Assembly: GCA_903925515.1 (NCBI GenBank)
Contig: CAIYFP010000242.1
Span: 1-24,219, forward strand
Reading direction: 5' to 3'
DNA: 24,219 nt
Origin: an uncultured Verrucomicrobiota bacterium
GTDB lineage: Bacteria > Verrucomicrobiota > Verrucomicrobiia > Limisphaerales > UBA9464
Part shown: positions 6,219 through 13,684 of the stretch, one piece after another
How positions within the stretch are numbered: the stretch's first letter is position 1
Layout: each line of letters starts with the position of its first letter
Translations under genes and position numbers: made by a program
Notes under the pieces: generated by a model
Seen by the model: the letters and a program-made list of their open reading frames with translations, nothing else
The model's database searches: none
What the model was told of the DNA's origin: nothing

Positions 6219-8584
6219 CGGCCCGCCCCCTTGCCGCGCCGTCGCACCAGCTTCTGCACCCGGTGATTCTGGCTGTCCGCCACGTACAGGTTTCCCCTCG
6301 AGTCCAGCGCCACCGACCACGGGTTCGCAAACCGACCCGGCGCCGCCCCCGGCCCGCCCACGACCTCCACAAGGCCGCCCGCGGCATCCAGCACGGTCAC
6401 CCGGCTGTTGCCAAACTCACACACGTATTGAAGGCCCGAATCGTCCACGCGCACGTCGTAGGGATAGCTGAACTCGCCCGGATTGGAGCCCGCCCTCCCT
6501 TGTTGGCGCAAGAACTTGCCCTCGCGATCGAACACCTGGACGCGGTGGTTGCACGAGTCGGCCACGTACACCGTGTCGTCCGGCCCCACCGCGATCCCCT
6601 CCGCCCGGTTGAACTGGCCCGGCTTGTCCCCGGGCTCGCCCCACGCCAACGCAAACGCCGGCGCGCCGCCCTCCCGCCGCGGGTCAAATCGCTGCACCCG
6701 GTCCACCACCGTGTACTCGCTCAGGAAATATTCCCCGCGGCTGTTCACGGCCACGGACCGCGGCAGGATGAAGGAGCCCGCGTTCGTGCCCCGCGTGCCC
6801 CACTGCAACGACAACCGGCCCTCCCCGTCGAAGTGGTTCACCCGCATGTAGTGCGGCTCCACCACCAGCACCCGTCCCTCCGGGTCCAGCCCCATCCCCT
6901 TCGGCTTCCCAAGGTCCGTCACCGGCATCTGCCATTGCCTCAGGAACCGGCCCTCCCGGTCGAACTTCTGGATGCGCCCCGTCACGTCCGCCACGTACAG
7001 GTTGTCCTCCCGGTCGCACGCCAACGAACGCGGCTTGTTGAACTGACCCGGCCCCACGCCTCGCCCCCCAATCACCTCCGCCGCCTCGAAGACCACCGAC
7101 TCGACCGCCATGCGAGACGCCTTGCCCTCGTCGGAACAGCCCGTCAGCCCGGCGCATGCCATCCACGCCAGCCCAACCCAGCCCAGGATCCGTCCCCCCG
7201 CCGGCCCCGCACGCATCAGCCAACCGCCCGCCGCGACCGTCGCCAGCGCCAGCATGATCAACGCCAGGCACAGCGCGTTCACCTGCCCCGAATGCCCGTA
7301 GTGCAACAGGTTGAACACCCGCAACGCCGCCGTCTCCATCCCCGGCGGCATCACCAGCACCACCGTTTCCACGTCCCACAACGTCAGCACAAACGTCGCC
7401 GTCGCCGCGCCCGCCCACGCCGGCCGCACCTGCGGCCATAGCGCCCGCCTCCACGCCTCCCAACGCCCCGCCCCGCACACCCGCAACGCCTCCCACGCCG
7501 TCCGGTCCGACGCCGCCAGCGCCAACGCCGATGCCGTCCACCCCAACGCGACGTAGCGCAACGTCATCAGCCCCCACGGCACCCACGCCGTGTCCGCCAA
7601 GGCCCGCATCGAGGGCCGCGCCAGCCATGGAACCCACGGCGTGGCCCAGAGGATTCCCGGCACCAGGAACGCCACCCACGCCAACGCCCGCCACCGCGTC
7701 GCGCCACGCCACGACGCCAGCCCCAGCCCCGCCGCCGAGCAGGCCAACGTCACGCCCAAGGCCATGCCCGCCGACGTCCCCAACGCTCCGGCACCCGCAC
7801 GCATCGCCGGCACCCACTCCGACCATGTCCGCTCCGCGAACACCAGCCGCGCCAACGGCAGGACCACGCTCACCCCGATCACCCCCATCGACGCCAACAC
7901 GCCCGCCCACCACCACCCGCCCATGCGCCCACGCCAAACCGACGCCTCGGACCGGCTCCCCGACCCGGACCATGTCCATGTCCCGGCCCTTCCCCGCGCC
8001 AACCCCAAGGCCGCCGCGCTCATTCCCAACAACGGCAGGCCAGCACGCCATGCCGCCCCGACGTCGAGCTCGCTGTTGAACCGCACCCAGATCAGCTCCG
8101 GCAACACCCGCACCTGGAACAAGGTCGGGATCGCGAAGTTCGAGGCCGCCATGGCCATCGCCACAACCGCGCCCGTCCCCAGCCCGCCCGCTGCGGCCGG
8201 CCACGCCACCCAACGCATCAAGGCCCAGCCGCGCAGCCCCGGCATCGCGTCCAGCAACTCCCCGGACACCCGACCGCCCCCCCCCAGCGCCAACAATGCC
8301 GGCAAGGGCCATGTCAGGGATGCCAACACCAACGCCGCCCAGGGCAACATCGCCGTCGCCGACCGCTCCCCGCCCCATTCCAATCGCCATCCCGCCGACA
8401 GCTCCAGCCACACGTTGGCCACCAGGAAGGAAGGCATCGCCAACGTCGCCACGGCCGCGCCCACCCAAAGCGTCCTCCCGCGACGTCCCATCCCCAGCCA
8501 TGCAAGCACCCAGGCCAGGCCCGCCACCCAGGCCAGGCCCCCCGCCAGCACCATCACCCACGCGGTGTTCCACAAGGCATTCAT
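6215..8584 (-). CDS. Fe(III)-type ABC permease fused in frame to an NHL-repeat beta-propeller lipoprotein
   Basis: This is a single open frame of 789 residues. Residues 1 to about 456 form a two-module FbpB/AfuB-type permease rich in Trp, Gly, Leu and Val. Each half has an EAA-like loop; the second reads EALRVCGAGRWEAWRRALWP. From about residue 457 the chain reads MRAGPAGGR, a hydrophobic stretch and LTGC, which is a complete lipoprotein signal and lipobox. Six NHL repeats follow (NKPRSLACD, GKPKGMGLD, LPRSVAVN, NRAEGIAVG, YPYDVRVD, NPWSVALD), enough for one six-bladed propeller. An internal ATG at 7216 could start a separate 333-residue lipoprotein, but no stop separates the parts. The start overlaps the binding-protein stop as ATGA, and the stop overlaps the VWA start the same way. 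No ATPase gene is adjacent. Whether the product is one protein or two is open. Confidence 0.85.
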   Translation of the reverse strand: MNALWNTAWVMVLAGGLAWVAGLAWVLAWLGMGRRGRTLWVGAAVATLAMPSFLVANVWLELSAGWRLEWGGERSATAMLPWAALVLASLTWPLPALLALGGGGRVSGELLDAMPGLRGWALMRWVAWPAAAGGLGTGAVVAMAMAASNFAIPTLFQVRVLPELIWVRFNSELDVGAAWRAGLPLLGMSAAALGLARGRAGTWTWSGSGSRSEASVWRGRMGGWWWAGVLASMGVIGVSVVLPLARLVFAERTWSEWVPAMRAGAGALGTSAGMALGVTLACSAAGLGLASWRGATRWRALAWVAFLVPGILWATPWVPWLARPSMRALADTAWVPWGLMTLRYVALGWTASALALAASDRTAWEALRVCGAGRWEAWRRALWPQVRPAWAGAATATFVLTLWDVETVVLVMPPGMETAALRVFNLLHYGHSGQVNALCLALIMLALATVAAGGWLMRAGPAGGRILGWVGLAWMACAGLTGCSDEGKASRMAVESVVFEAAEVIGGRGVGPGQFNKPRSLACDREDNLYVADVTGRIQKFDREGRFLRQWQMPVTDLGKPKGMGLDPEGRVLVVEPHYMRVNHFDGEGRLSLQWGTRGTNAGSFILPRSVAVNSRGEYFLSEYTVVDRVQRFDPRREGGAPAFALAWGEPGDKPGQFNRAEGIAVGPDDTVYVADSCNHRVQVFDREGKFLRQQGRAGSNPGEFSYPYDVRVDDSGLQYVCEFGNSRVTVLDAAGGLVEVVGGPGAAPGRFANPWSVALDSRGNLYVADSQNHRVQKLVRRRGKGAGR
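7214..7216 (-). promoter_or_regulatory. Candidate internal start codon of the NHL lipoprotein
   Basis: An ATG sits in the permease-NHL frame exactly where the last permease helix ends and a textbook lipoprotein signal begins: a basic n-region, a hydrophobic core and a Leu-Thr-Gly-Cys lipobox. Translation from here would give a free lipoprotein of 333 residues. There is no strong Shine-Dalgarno sequence upstream, but most genes in this window also lack one. This is an inference from the signal-peptide pattern. Confidence 0.35.
8508..8543. repeat. In-frame 18-base tandem duplication at the permease 5' end
   Basis: Two adjacent 18-base copies (8508-8525 and 8526-8543) differ at one position. 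They duplicate six residues in the first membrane helix of the permease (GLAWVA then GLAWVL), so the reading frame is kept and the helix is lengthened. This looks like a recent slippage event. Confidence 0.7.
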
Positions 8585-9501
8585 CGACGGAACGTCTCCT
8601 CCATCCATCGGGTCGCCGGGACCAAGTCCCGCAACACCACGTCCCAATCCGGCTCGAACCCGCCCCATTCCCACCCCGTTGCCGCGTCCAACGCCCCAGC
8701 TCCAACCAAGCGCTCGCGCACCGCTTCAGACGTCAAGTAACCAGCTAGGCGCCGCGCCAGGGAATCCGCCGGGGCCGGGCCCACCAACGCCACCGCGTTT
8801 GGGATGGCGATCATGTCCTCCTCCACGTCCAATGCCTCCACCGACAACCCGCCGGCACGCGCCACCCGGATGTCGTCGGAGTCCGTCAACCCAACCCATG
8901 CCTCGCCTCTCCCGACGCGGCGCACCACCGCCGAGTTGCCATCCTCCAGGAAGGGTTGGTTGGCCACGAGCGCCCGACACCATGACTCAAATCGCTCCCG
9001 GCCCCACCGCGCCCGGAGCGCGTGAAAGTGGGTGGAAGTCGTCCCGAAAAACGGCAAGGCCAGCGAGACCCGGCCCTTCCAACGCGGTTCCACCAACTCT
9101 CTCAACGAACGAGGCCGGTCGGGCCCGGGCATGGAGGCCATCACCACCAAGCGTCGCGTGCGCCTCCCAAACGTCTCCCACGCCGCCCCACCCGCCCGGA
9201 TGGCATGGGGCCCGAACACGCCTGCCCGGGCGAGTTGCCGGACGCGCATCTCCTCGTTGCTCCAGAACAGGTCTGCCCGCGGGCTTGCCTTCTCCGCAAG
9301 CAACCGATTCGCAAGGCCCACCGTCTTCGTCGCCTCGCTGTCATACACCGCCCGCACCCCGATTCCCGTCTCGCGCGTGAAGTCGGCAAGGATCCCCTCG
9401 GCGAACGGCTGGTCCTGCGAGCAGTACATCGTCACCACGGAACCCTCGCGCCCACCACATCCCGCCAGCACCAGGAAGACGACCATGACGATGCCCACCA
9501 T
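8581..9501 (-). CDS. Fe(III)-type ABC transporter solute-binding lipoprotein (FbpA/AfuA-like)
   Basis: This is a periplasmic binding lipoprotein of 306 residues from ATG 9501. The signal ends in VLAGC, giving Cys15 as the lipid-modified residue. The mature part begins VTMYCSQDQPFAEGI and contains VYDSEATKTVGLANRLLAEK and ADLFWSNEE, hallmarks of the family 1 FbpA-like iron-binding proteins. Later regions include FFGTTSTHFHAL and GLTDSDDI. The stop overlaps the permease start as ATGA, so the two are translationally coupled. The start is uncertain. ATG 9501 has a short signal with no basic residue and no Shine-Dalgarno. The frame stays open upstream to ATG 9711, which has AAGGG before it but would put about 70 Gly/Arg/Pro-rich residues, encoded by the repeat at 9525-9601, before the signal. 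I prefer 9501. The true ligand (iron or another metal or oxyanion) is not proven. Confidence 0.85.
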   Translation of the reverse strand: MVGIVMVVFLVLAGCGGREGSVVTMYCSQDQPFAEGILADFTRETGIGVRAVYDSEATKTVGLANRLLAEKASPRADLFWSNEEMRVRQLARAGVFGPHAIRAGGAAWETFGRRTRRLVVMASMPGPDRPRSLRELVEPRWKGRVSLALPFFGTTSTHFHALRARWGRERFESWCRALVANQPFLEDGNSAVVRRVGRGEAWVGLTDSDDIRVARAGGLSVEALDVEEDMIAIPNAVALVGPAPADSLARRLAGYLTSEAVRERLVGAGALDAATGWEWGGFEPDWDVVLRDLVPATRWMEETFRR

Positions 9502-9524
9502 GATGGGGATGGCGCGCGATCGTC

Positions 9525-9601
9525 GCCCCCCGGGACCGCCGCCGCCCCCTGGGACCGCGGCCGTCCCCGGCCGCCCCCTGGGACCGCGGCTGTCCTCGGC
9601 C
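9525..9601. repeat. REP-like tandem repeat: two 29-base units plus a degenerate 19-base third
   Basis: Unit 1 (9544-9572) and unit 2 (9573-9601) are directly adjacent and differ at two of 29 positions. A shortened copy with two changes lies at 9525-9543. Each full unit contains an imperfect palindrome: in unit 1 GCGGCCG and CGGCCGC pair around TCCC, and unit 2 keeps this with one G-U type change. A repeated hairpin between two genes fits a REP or BIME-type extragenic element. It lies just upstream of the binding-protein gene, on whose strand it would be transcribed as leader RNA. Confidence 0.65.
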
Positions 9602-9611
9602 GCAATTCCAT

Positions 9612-9621
9612 CCCCCCCCCC
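9612..9621. repeat. Homopolymer of ten C (G10 on the minus strand) upstream of the binding-protein gene
   Basis: Ten consecutive C bases lie between the coiled-coil gene and the iron-type binding-protein gene. On the transcribed minus strand this is G10. Such tracts vary in length by slippage. Here a change could alter the leader, or switch the frame of any longer version of the binding protein started at 9711. Confidence 0.8.
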
Positions 9622-9739
9622 GATGAACTCCAGCCCTCCTCCGCCGCCAAACCCGACCTCGGCCGAATTCCCCTCCCCGGCCCCCGCGCCCCGCGGTGTT
9701 GATCGCCCCATGCCGCGCCCTTGCCCTGACACGCCCGGC

Positions 9740-11680
9740 CTACTTCTTGATGTCGTCGAAGTAGTCGCGCACGGCGTTCTTGTAGGCCTTGGGCACCTGC
9801 TCTTGGCTGAGTGCGGCCTGCGCCTCGGACTGCGCCGTGGCCAACGCCTCGGCATACTGCACCCGGCTTTCGCCCTTGATGCTCACGCCCTTGAGCGTGA
9901 TCGATGGCATCGGCCCTCCCGGCTGCATCTGCCCCTTGACCTTGGTCGGCACCAAGGTGTCGGGCGTGTTGATGTCGCGTTCGGTGTTGCCGCGCCCGGC
10001 TTGGTCCGGACGGTTGATGCCCGAGTTGTCCCACAAGTCGGAAATCTCGTCGGGCATCGACCATGCGTCGTTCTCGGACCATGTGCCCACGCCCTTGCCG
10101 CCCTTGCTGCCCTTGCTGCTGGCGGTGGACGAGCCGGGCTTGCCGTTGCCCCAGCACTGGCCGTTGCCCACGCACATGCCGGCCTTTTGCAGGCTTTGGA
10201 GGGCGGACATCATGGCCTGGGCATCGCCCATCTGCTCCATGAGTTCCTTCAGCTCCTTCTCGGCCTGGGCGAGGTTCTCGGCGCCCTCCTTCTTGTCGCC
10301 GGACTGGGTCTTCTGGGCGGCCTTGCGAAGCAGCTCGCCCACCTTGCCGTACTGGTCGCCCGCCTTGGCGGCCTTGGCGGCCTCCTGGGCGATCTTCTGG
10401 AGCTGCTGGCCAGAGATGTTCCCCATCTGCATCTGCTCGATCATCTTGCGAAGCGTGTCGGCAGCCGCCTCTGCTTGGCCGTTCTGCAACTGCTCCGCCA
10501 AGTCCTTGCCCAACCGGTCCGCCTGCGCCTGCATCTGCGCCATCTGCTTGGCCATGTCCGCCAGCTTGTCGAGCTCGCGCTCCGCCATCCCAAGGTCCTT
10601 CATGAACTGGTCCACGTTCATGTTGCGCAACGCCTCGGCGGCGTCCGCGAGGTTTTTCTCCAGCGCTGCGTCCATCCCGTCCGCCTGACGGGACAGCTCG
10701 GACAACGACTTGGCAAGCTGCTGGCGGGCCTCCTCGGCCGCCGCGCCCTTCTTCTCCGCAAGGCCCTTGGCCTCCTCCCTGAGCTTGTCCAACTCCCTCT
10801 GCAAATCCTTGAGCGCCTCGCCCTTCGCCGCCTTGTCCCCGAGCGCCTTGGACAACGCGTCCATCTTTTGCTGCAACGAGGACGCCGTCTCCCGGCTGTT
10901 GCTTCCCGAGTTGCGCGCCGCCTTCTCCAAACGTCGCAGGGCCGGGTTCTTGGCAAGGTCCAGCGCCTGCTGCCTCATCTGCTCGGTCGCCTTCGCGATG
11001 TCCCGCAAGGCGTCGTCGCGGGTGAGCTTGGCCGACTGCAACCGCTCGCCGAGCTGCTGGACGTCCTCGATGGCCTTGCGCGTGGGATCCATGGCGGGCG
11101 GGCGCTCGGAAACCTGGCGCTTGGTGACCTGGACGAGGTTGCGGCCCGTGTCCTTGATCACCGCCGCATCCTGAGACGCCATCGCATGGCCGCGGCTACG
11201 CAGCTCCGGCGCGAATCCCGCCCCCGCACCCAACGCCAGCACCGCCACCACCCAACGCGAGAACGACGGCATCCGCATCGGGAGAACCCGGGAGGGCTCG
11301 ACACCGCGCGCCGCCGCGCTCGCGTCCGCCATCACCAGCTCCGACCAACGTCCACCCTCGCCCTTCCGTGCCATTTCCATGGCCGTCGCAAGCCGTTCCT
11401 TGAGGCCTGCGCGAAGGTCAAGGAACCGTGCGGCCTCCTCCGGAGTCAGGCCGCGCATCGCCCCGGCGACAATGCCCACGGCCACGCATGCGGCTCCAAG
11501 CCACAATCCCGCGTCCATCACGGCGGCCGGCACGGGCGCAAGCTTGAAGGTCGCAAGGCACGCCAGATAGACCGCGCCACCGACGAGCAACCCCCGCCAC
11601 AACCCGCGCCATGCGCCCACCATTCGGGCACGCGCCGCCGTCTTCTTGAGCACGGATTGGAGGAACTGCAGGTCGCTCAT
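9740..11680 (-). CDS. Membrane-anchored long coiled-coil protein (DUF4175-like)
   Basis: This is a 646-residue protein. The N-terminus has a basic segment, then two membrane helices (about 27-46 and 56-75), a soluble stretch and a third helix near 142-158. From about 185 to 500 it is almost entirely charged and Ala/Gln/Lys/Glu-rich, with long heptad-like coiled coil (for example ELDKLREEAKGLAEKKG). The last 140 residues are Gly/Ser-rich and less ordered, then end in a short helical part with DYFDDIKK. The pattern resembles DUF4175-type proteins that sit beside MoxR/DUF58/VWA genes in PVC and Bacteroidetes genomes; the family name is from pattern memory, not a search. It follows the zinc-ribbon gene by 46 bases and precedes the binding protein by 238 bases that include the REP-like repeat. 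A scaffold or envelope-spanning role is a guess. Confidence 0.75.
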   Translation of the reverse strand: MSDLQFLQSVLKKTAARARMVGAWRGLWRGLLVGGAVYLACLATFKLAPVPAAVMDAGLWLGAACVAVGIVAGAMRGLTPEEAARFLDLRAGLKERLATAMEMARKGEGGRWSELVMADASAAARGVEPSRVLPMRMPSFSRWVVAVLALGAGAGFAPELRSRGHAMASQDAAVIKDTGRNLVQVTKRQVSERPPAMDPTRKAIEDVQQLGERLQSAKLTRDDALRDIAKATEQMRQQALDLAKNPALRRLEKAARNSGSNSRETASSLQQKMDALSKALGDKAAKGEALKDLQRELDKLREEAKGLAEKKGAAAEEARQQLAKSLSELSRQADGMDAALEKNLADAAEALRNMNVDQFMKDLGMAERELDKLADMAKQMAQMQAQADRLGKDLAEQLQNGQAEAAADTLRKMIEQMQMGNISGQQLQKIAQEAAKAAKAGDQYGKVGELLRKAAQKTQSGDKKEGAENLAQAEKELKELMEQMGDAQAMMSALQSLQKAGMCVGNGQCWGNGKPGSSTASSKGSKGGKGVGTWSENDAWSMPDEISDLWDNSGINRPDQAGRGNTERDINTPDTLVPTKVKGQMQPGGPMPSITLKGVSIKGESRVQYAEALATAQSEAQAALSQEQVPKAYKNAVRDYFDDIKK

Positions 11681-11726
11681 GGGAGATGTGGGTTGGAATG
11701 TAAGGAAACAGGTGCCCCCGAAAGCC

Positions 11727-11972
11727 TCATTGCCGCTCGTATTCGCCCTTGGACGTGCGCTTGAGCACGGTGAAGCCCGCCCTCTTGGCGTCCGTGATCG
11801 ACAACGGCTTCATGATCGAGGGCGTGTTGAACGAGGAAATCACCTTGCGAATGGGCCGCCGGCATGCGGGACACGCATTCAAGGCCGGTGCCGTCACGGG
11901 CCGCCGCAACGTGAACCGGCCTCCGCATGCCGCGCAGTCGCCGTCGCAAAGCTCGTATTCGTAAAGGGGCAT
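11727..11972 (-). CDS. FmdB-type zinc-ribbon small protein
   Basis: This 81-residue protein starts MPLYEYELCDG. It carries a four-cysteine zinc ribbon: Cys13-x-x-Cys16 and Cys34-x-x-Cys37, with an extra Cys9. The MP-x-YEY start and the paired CxxC knuckles followed by a short basic and hydrophobic segment (RKVISSF) match the FmdB/CxxC_CxxC_SSSS putative regulatory family, whose function is not settled. ATG 11972 was chosen because the conserved MPLYEY motif begins there; a much longer upstream frame is Arg/Gly-rich and not conserved-looking. It is the first gene of the minus-strand cluster and is divergent from the DUF1080 gene, with about 167 bases between them that could hold both promoters. 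I see no clear operator. Confidence 0.8.
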   Translation of the reverse strand: MPLYEYELCDGDCAACGGRFTLRRPVTAPALNACPACRRPIRKVISSFNTPSIMKPLSITDAKRAGFTVLKRTSKGEYERQ

Positions 11973-12139
11973 GGACTCGTCTCGTTGGGGCACGCTGCGC
12001 CCGCCAACCCTCGCCCGCAAGCCTTCAAATCCCCGCCAGCCCGCCCCAAGGAAGCCTTTCCCATGGCATCCGCAGACGTCCGACAGCCCTCGCGGCTTCC
12101 TCGTTGCATCCCGGCGCCGACACGGCTTCCATCGCGCCC

Positions 12140-12868
12140 ATGTTCCACCGCTTGTTGTGCCTCCCCGCCCTCGTCGTCGCCCCTGCCTTGATCGCGGCCG
12201 ACAAGGCCGCTCCATCCGCGCCTCCCGTCGTCACGCCCGGGCAAGCCTTCTCGCACAACGCCCCGGCACCTTCGGACGCCATCGTCTTGTTCGACGGCAA
12301 GGACATGGCGGCATGGAAGGCGGGCAACGGCGGCGACCCCAAGTGGAAGCTTCTGGACGGCGCCATGCAGGTCTCGGGCGGCGACCTCATGACCCGGGAG
12401 GAGTTCGGAGACATCCAGCTCCACATCGAATGGGCAAGCCCGGCCGAGGTGAAGGGGGAGGGCCAAGGCCGGGGCAACAGCGGCGTATACTTTCAAGGCC
12501 GCTACGAGATCCAGGTGCTCGACTCCTACCAAAACCCCACCTACGCCAATGGCCAGGCCGCCTCCTTCTATGGCCATTCCGTTCCGCTCGTGAACGCCAG
12601 CCGCAAGCCGGGCGAGTGGCAAACCTACGACATCGTCTTCCATGCACCCAAGCCCGGTCTCGACGGCAAGGTCCTGCCCGGCTCGTTCACCGTCCTGCAC
12701 AACGGCGTCCTCGTGCAGGACCACATCCCCATCCCCGGCGGATCCACCACCGCCGCCAAGTTCTCCGGGGTCGCCCCCAAGGGCCCCATCGTGTTGCAGG
12801 ACCACGGCAACCCCGTTCGCTACCGCAACATTTGGGTGCGGCGCCTGGACGCCGCACCCAAGCCCTGA
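12140..12868 (+). CDS. Secreted DUF1080 (3-keto-disaccharide hydrolase-like) protein
   Basis: This 242-residue protein has an N-terminal signal (MFHRLLCLPALVVAPALIAADK; likely cleavage after about residue 18). The body is a LamG/concanavalin-like jelly roll of the DUF1080 family: IVLFDGKDMAAWK near the start, FGDIQLHIEWASP, then RGNSGVYFQGRYEIQVLDSY, GEWQTYDIVFHAP, and IVLQDHGNPVRYRNIWVR at the end. Members are annotated as 3-keto-disaccharide hydrolases and are greatly expanded in Verrucomicrobia and Planctomycetes. The length is normal for a one-domain member. ATG 12140 gives the clean signal peptide; the frame is open further upstream, but that part is Arg/Pro-rich. The gene converges with the transposase gene at 12878, leaving nine bases between the stops. 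Export to the periplasm or outside is expected; the sugar substrate is unknown. Confidence 0.92.
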   Translation: MFHRLLCLPALVVAPALIAADKAAPSAPPVVTPGQAFSHNAPAPSDAIVLFDGKDMAAWKAGNGGDPKWKLLDGAMQVSGGDLMTREEFGDIQLHIEWASPAEVKGEGQGRGNSGVYFQGRYEIQVLDSYQNPTYANGQAASFYGHSVPLVNASRKPGEWQTYDIVFHAPKPGLDGKVLPGSFTVLHNGVLVQDHIPIPGGSTTAAKFSGVAPKGPIVLQDHGNPVRYRNIWVRRLDAAPKP

Positions 12869-12877
12869 ACCCGCTCG

Positions 12878-13678
12878 TCAGGCAAACGGGTCGCGCTCGC
12901 CTTCGTCCTCCGCCGTTCCATCGGCCGGACGTGTCGGCTTGGCCGTGCCCGTCCGGCCGCCCGGCGTCGTCCGCCCCGCATCCCCACGCGCGGCGCCGTT
13001 GCCCGCCCCGGACTGCCGGGCGCTGCTCCACTTCCAGTCACGCGGCCGCTGGCAAAGGCCTCCGTTCACCGGCCGGAACTCCACGCCGCGAACCCGCTTC
13101 AGCACCTCCGCGTCGTCCATGCATGCCTTGAGGTAGGGCATCTTTTCCCAGAAAACCTCGCCCTCCCTGCCCACGAGGATGTTCACCTGCCGGGTCGTGT
13201 AGTTGCTCCATTCGCGCACGACCGCGCCCGCATCCACGCCCTCGGCCACGCTGAACACTACCTGCAAATGGTTCGGAAGCAGGCACCATGCCCGAAGCGT
13301 GTACTTGCGGCCGTGCCCGGCCTGCAATGCGGCGACCACCGTCCGCGCCACCTCGTCGTCCCGAAGCCAACAATCCCCGTGCCAACGGTTCATCTCCTCC
13401 TCGATCAGCCTTGCCAGCGTACGCTTCTTCGCCGCGTCGTCCCCGCCCTCCTCCTCCGCGATCGCCGCCGCCTGCTCCTTGATTTCCGTCATTCGCTCCT
13501 TCGGCATCGCATCGGCCAGCCGCAGCGTCAGCCAATAGGTGGCCACCGGGCTGGCCGGCGTGGGTTGCCCCTCCCTTCGGGCCCCCTCGGGCCCCGCGCT
13601 CGCAACGGGCGGACGTCCCGGTGCAGGACGTCGTGGGGGTGTGGGTGTCGAACTCGAACTGGTTGGTTTTGTTTGCAT
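12878..13678 (-). CDS. REP-associated tyrosine transposase (RAYT, Y1/HUH family) with altered HUH motif
   Basis: This 266-residue single-stranded DNA nuclease is of the IS200-like Y1 family. After a 45-residue Pro/Ser-rich tail the domain begins TYWLTLRLADAMPKE (47-61). The metal-site motif reads LPNHLQVVF (134-142), where RAYTs normally have NHxH; here the second His is Gln139. SNYTTRQVN (158-166) is where the nucleophile lies, with Tyr160 as the candidate. FWEKMPYLKACMDDAE and FRPVNGGLCQRPRDWKWSSAR correspond to the conserved FW-D and NPVRAGL-x-WPWSSA blocks. A 45-residue low-complexity tail ends the protein. RAYTs are domesticated single-copy genes that act on nearby REP hairpins, and two such hairpins lie directly upstream (13685-13732). 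Family assignment is strong; activity is doubtful because of the Gln. Confidence 0.85.
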   Translation of the reverse strand: MQTKPTSSSSTPTPPRRPAPGRPPVASAGPEGARREGQPTPASPVATYWLTLRLADAMPKERMTEIKEQAAAIAEEEGGDDAAKKRTLARLIEEEMNRWHGDCWLRDDEVARTVVAALQAGHGRKYTLRAWCLLPNHLQVVFSVAEGVDAGAVVREWSNYTTRQVNILVGREGEVFWEKMPYLKACMDDAEVLKRVRGVEFRPVNGGLCQRPRDWKWSSARQSGAGNGAARGDAGRTTPGGRTGTAKPTRPADGTAEDEGERDPFA

Positions 13679-13684
13679 AACAGT

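Noticed and set aside
4317..6266. A 649-residue Arg/His-rich open frame on the plus strand
   Set aside because: It lies antisense to the VWA gene and has the low-complexity composition of a shadow frame.
6684..8705. A 673-residue Gly/Val-rich frame on the minus strand overlapping the permease
   Set aside because: A shifted frame of the permease-NHL gene with no motif of its own.
9501..9711. A longer start for the iron-type binding protein at ATG 9711
   Set aside because: It would place about 70 Gly/Arg-rich residues encoded by a REP-like repeat in front of a lipoprotein signal. Kept only as an alternative, because AAGGG precedes it.
9032..11764. A 910-residue plus-strand frame rich in Leu/His/Arg
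   Set aside because: Antisense to the coiled-coil and binding-protein genes; the repeated Leu and His come from the complement of Lys/Glu/Ala codons.
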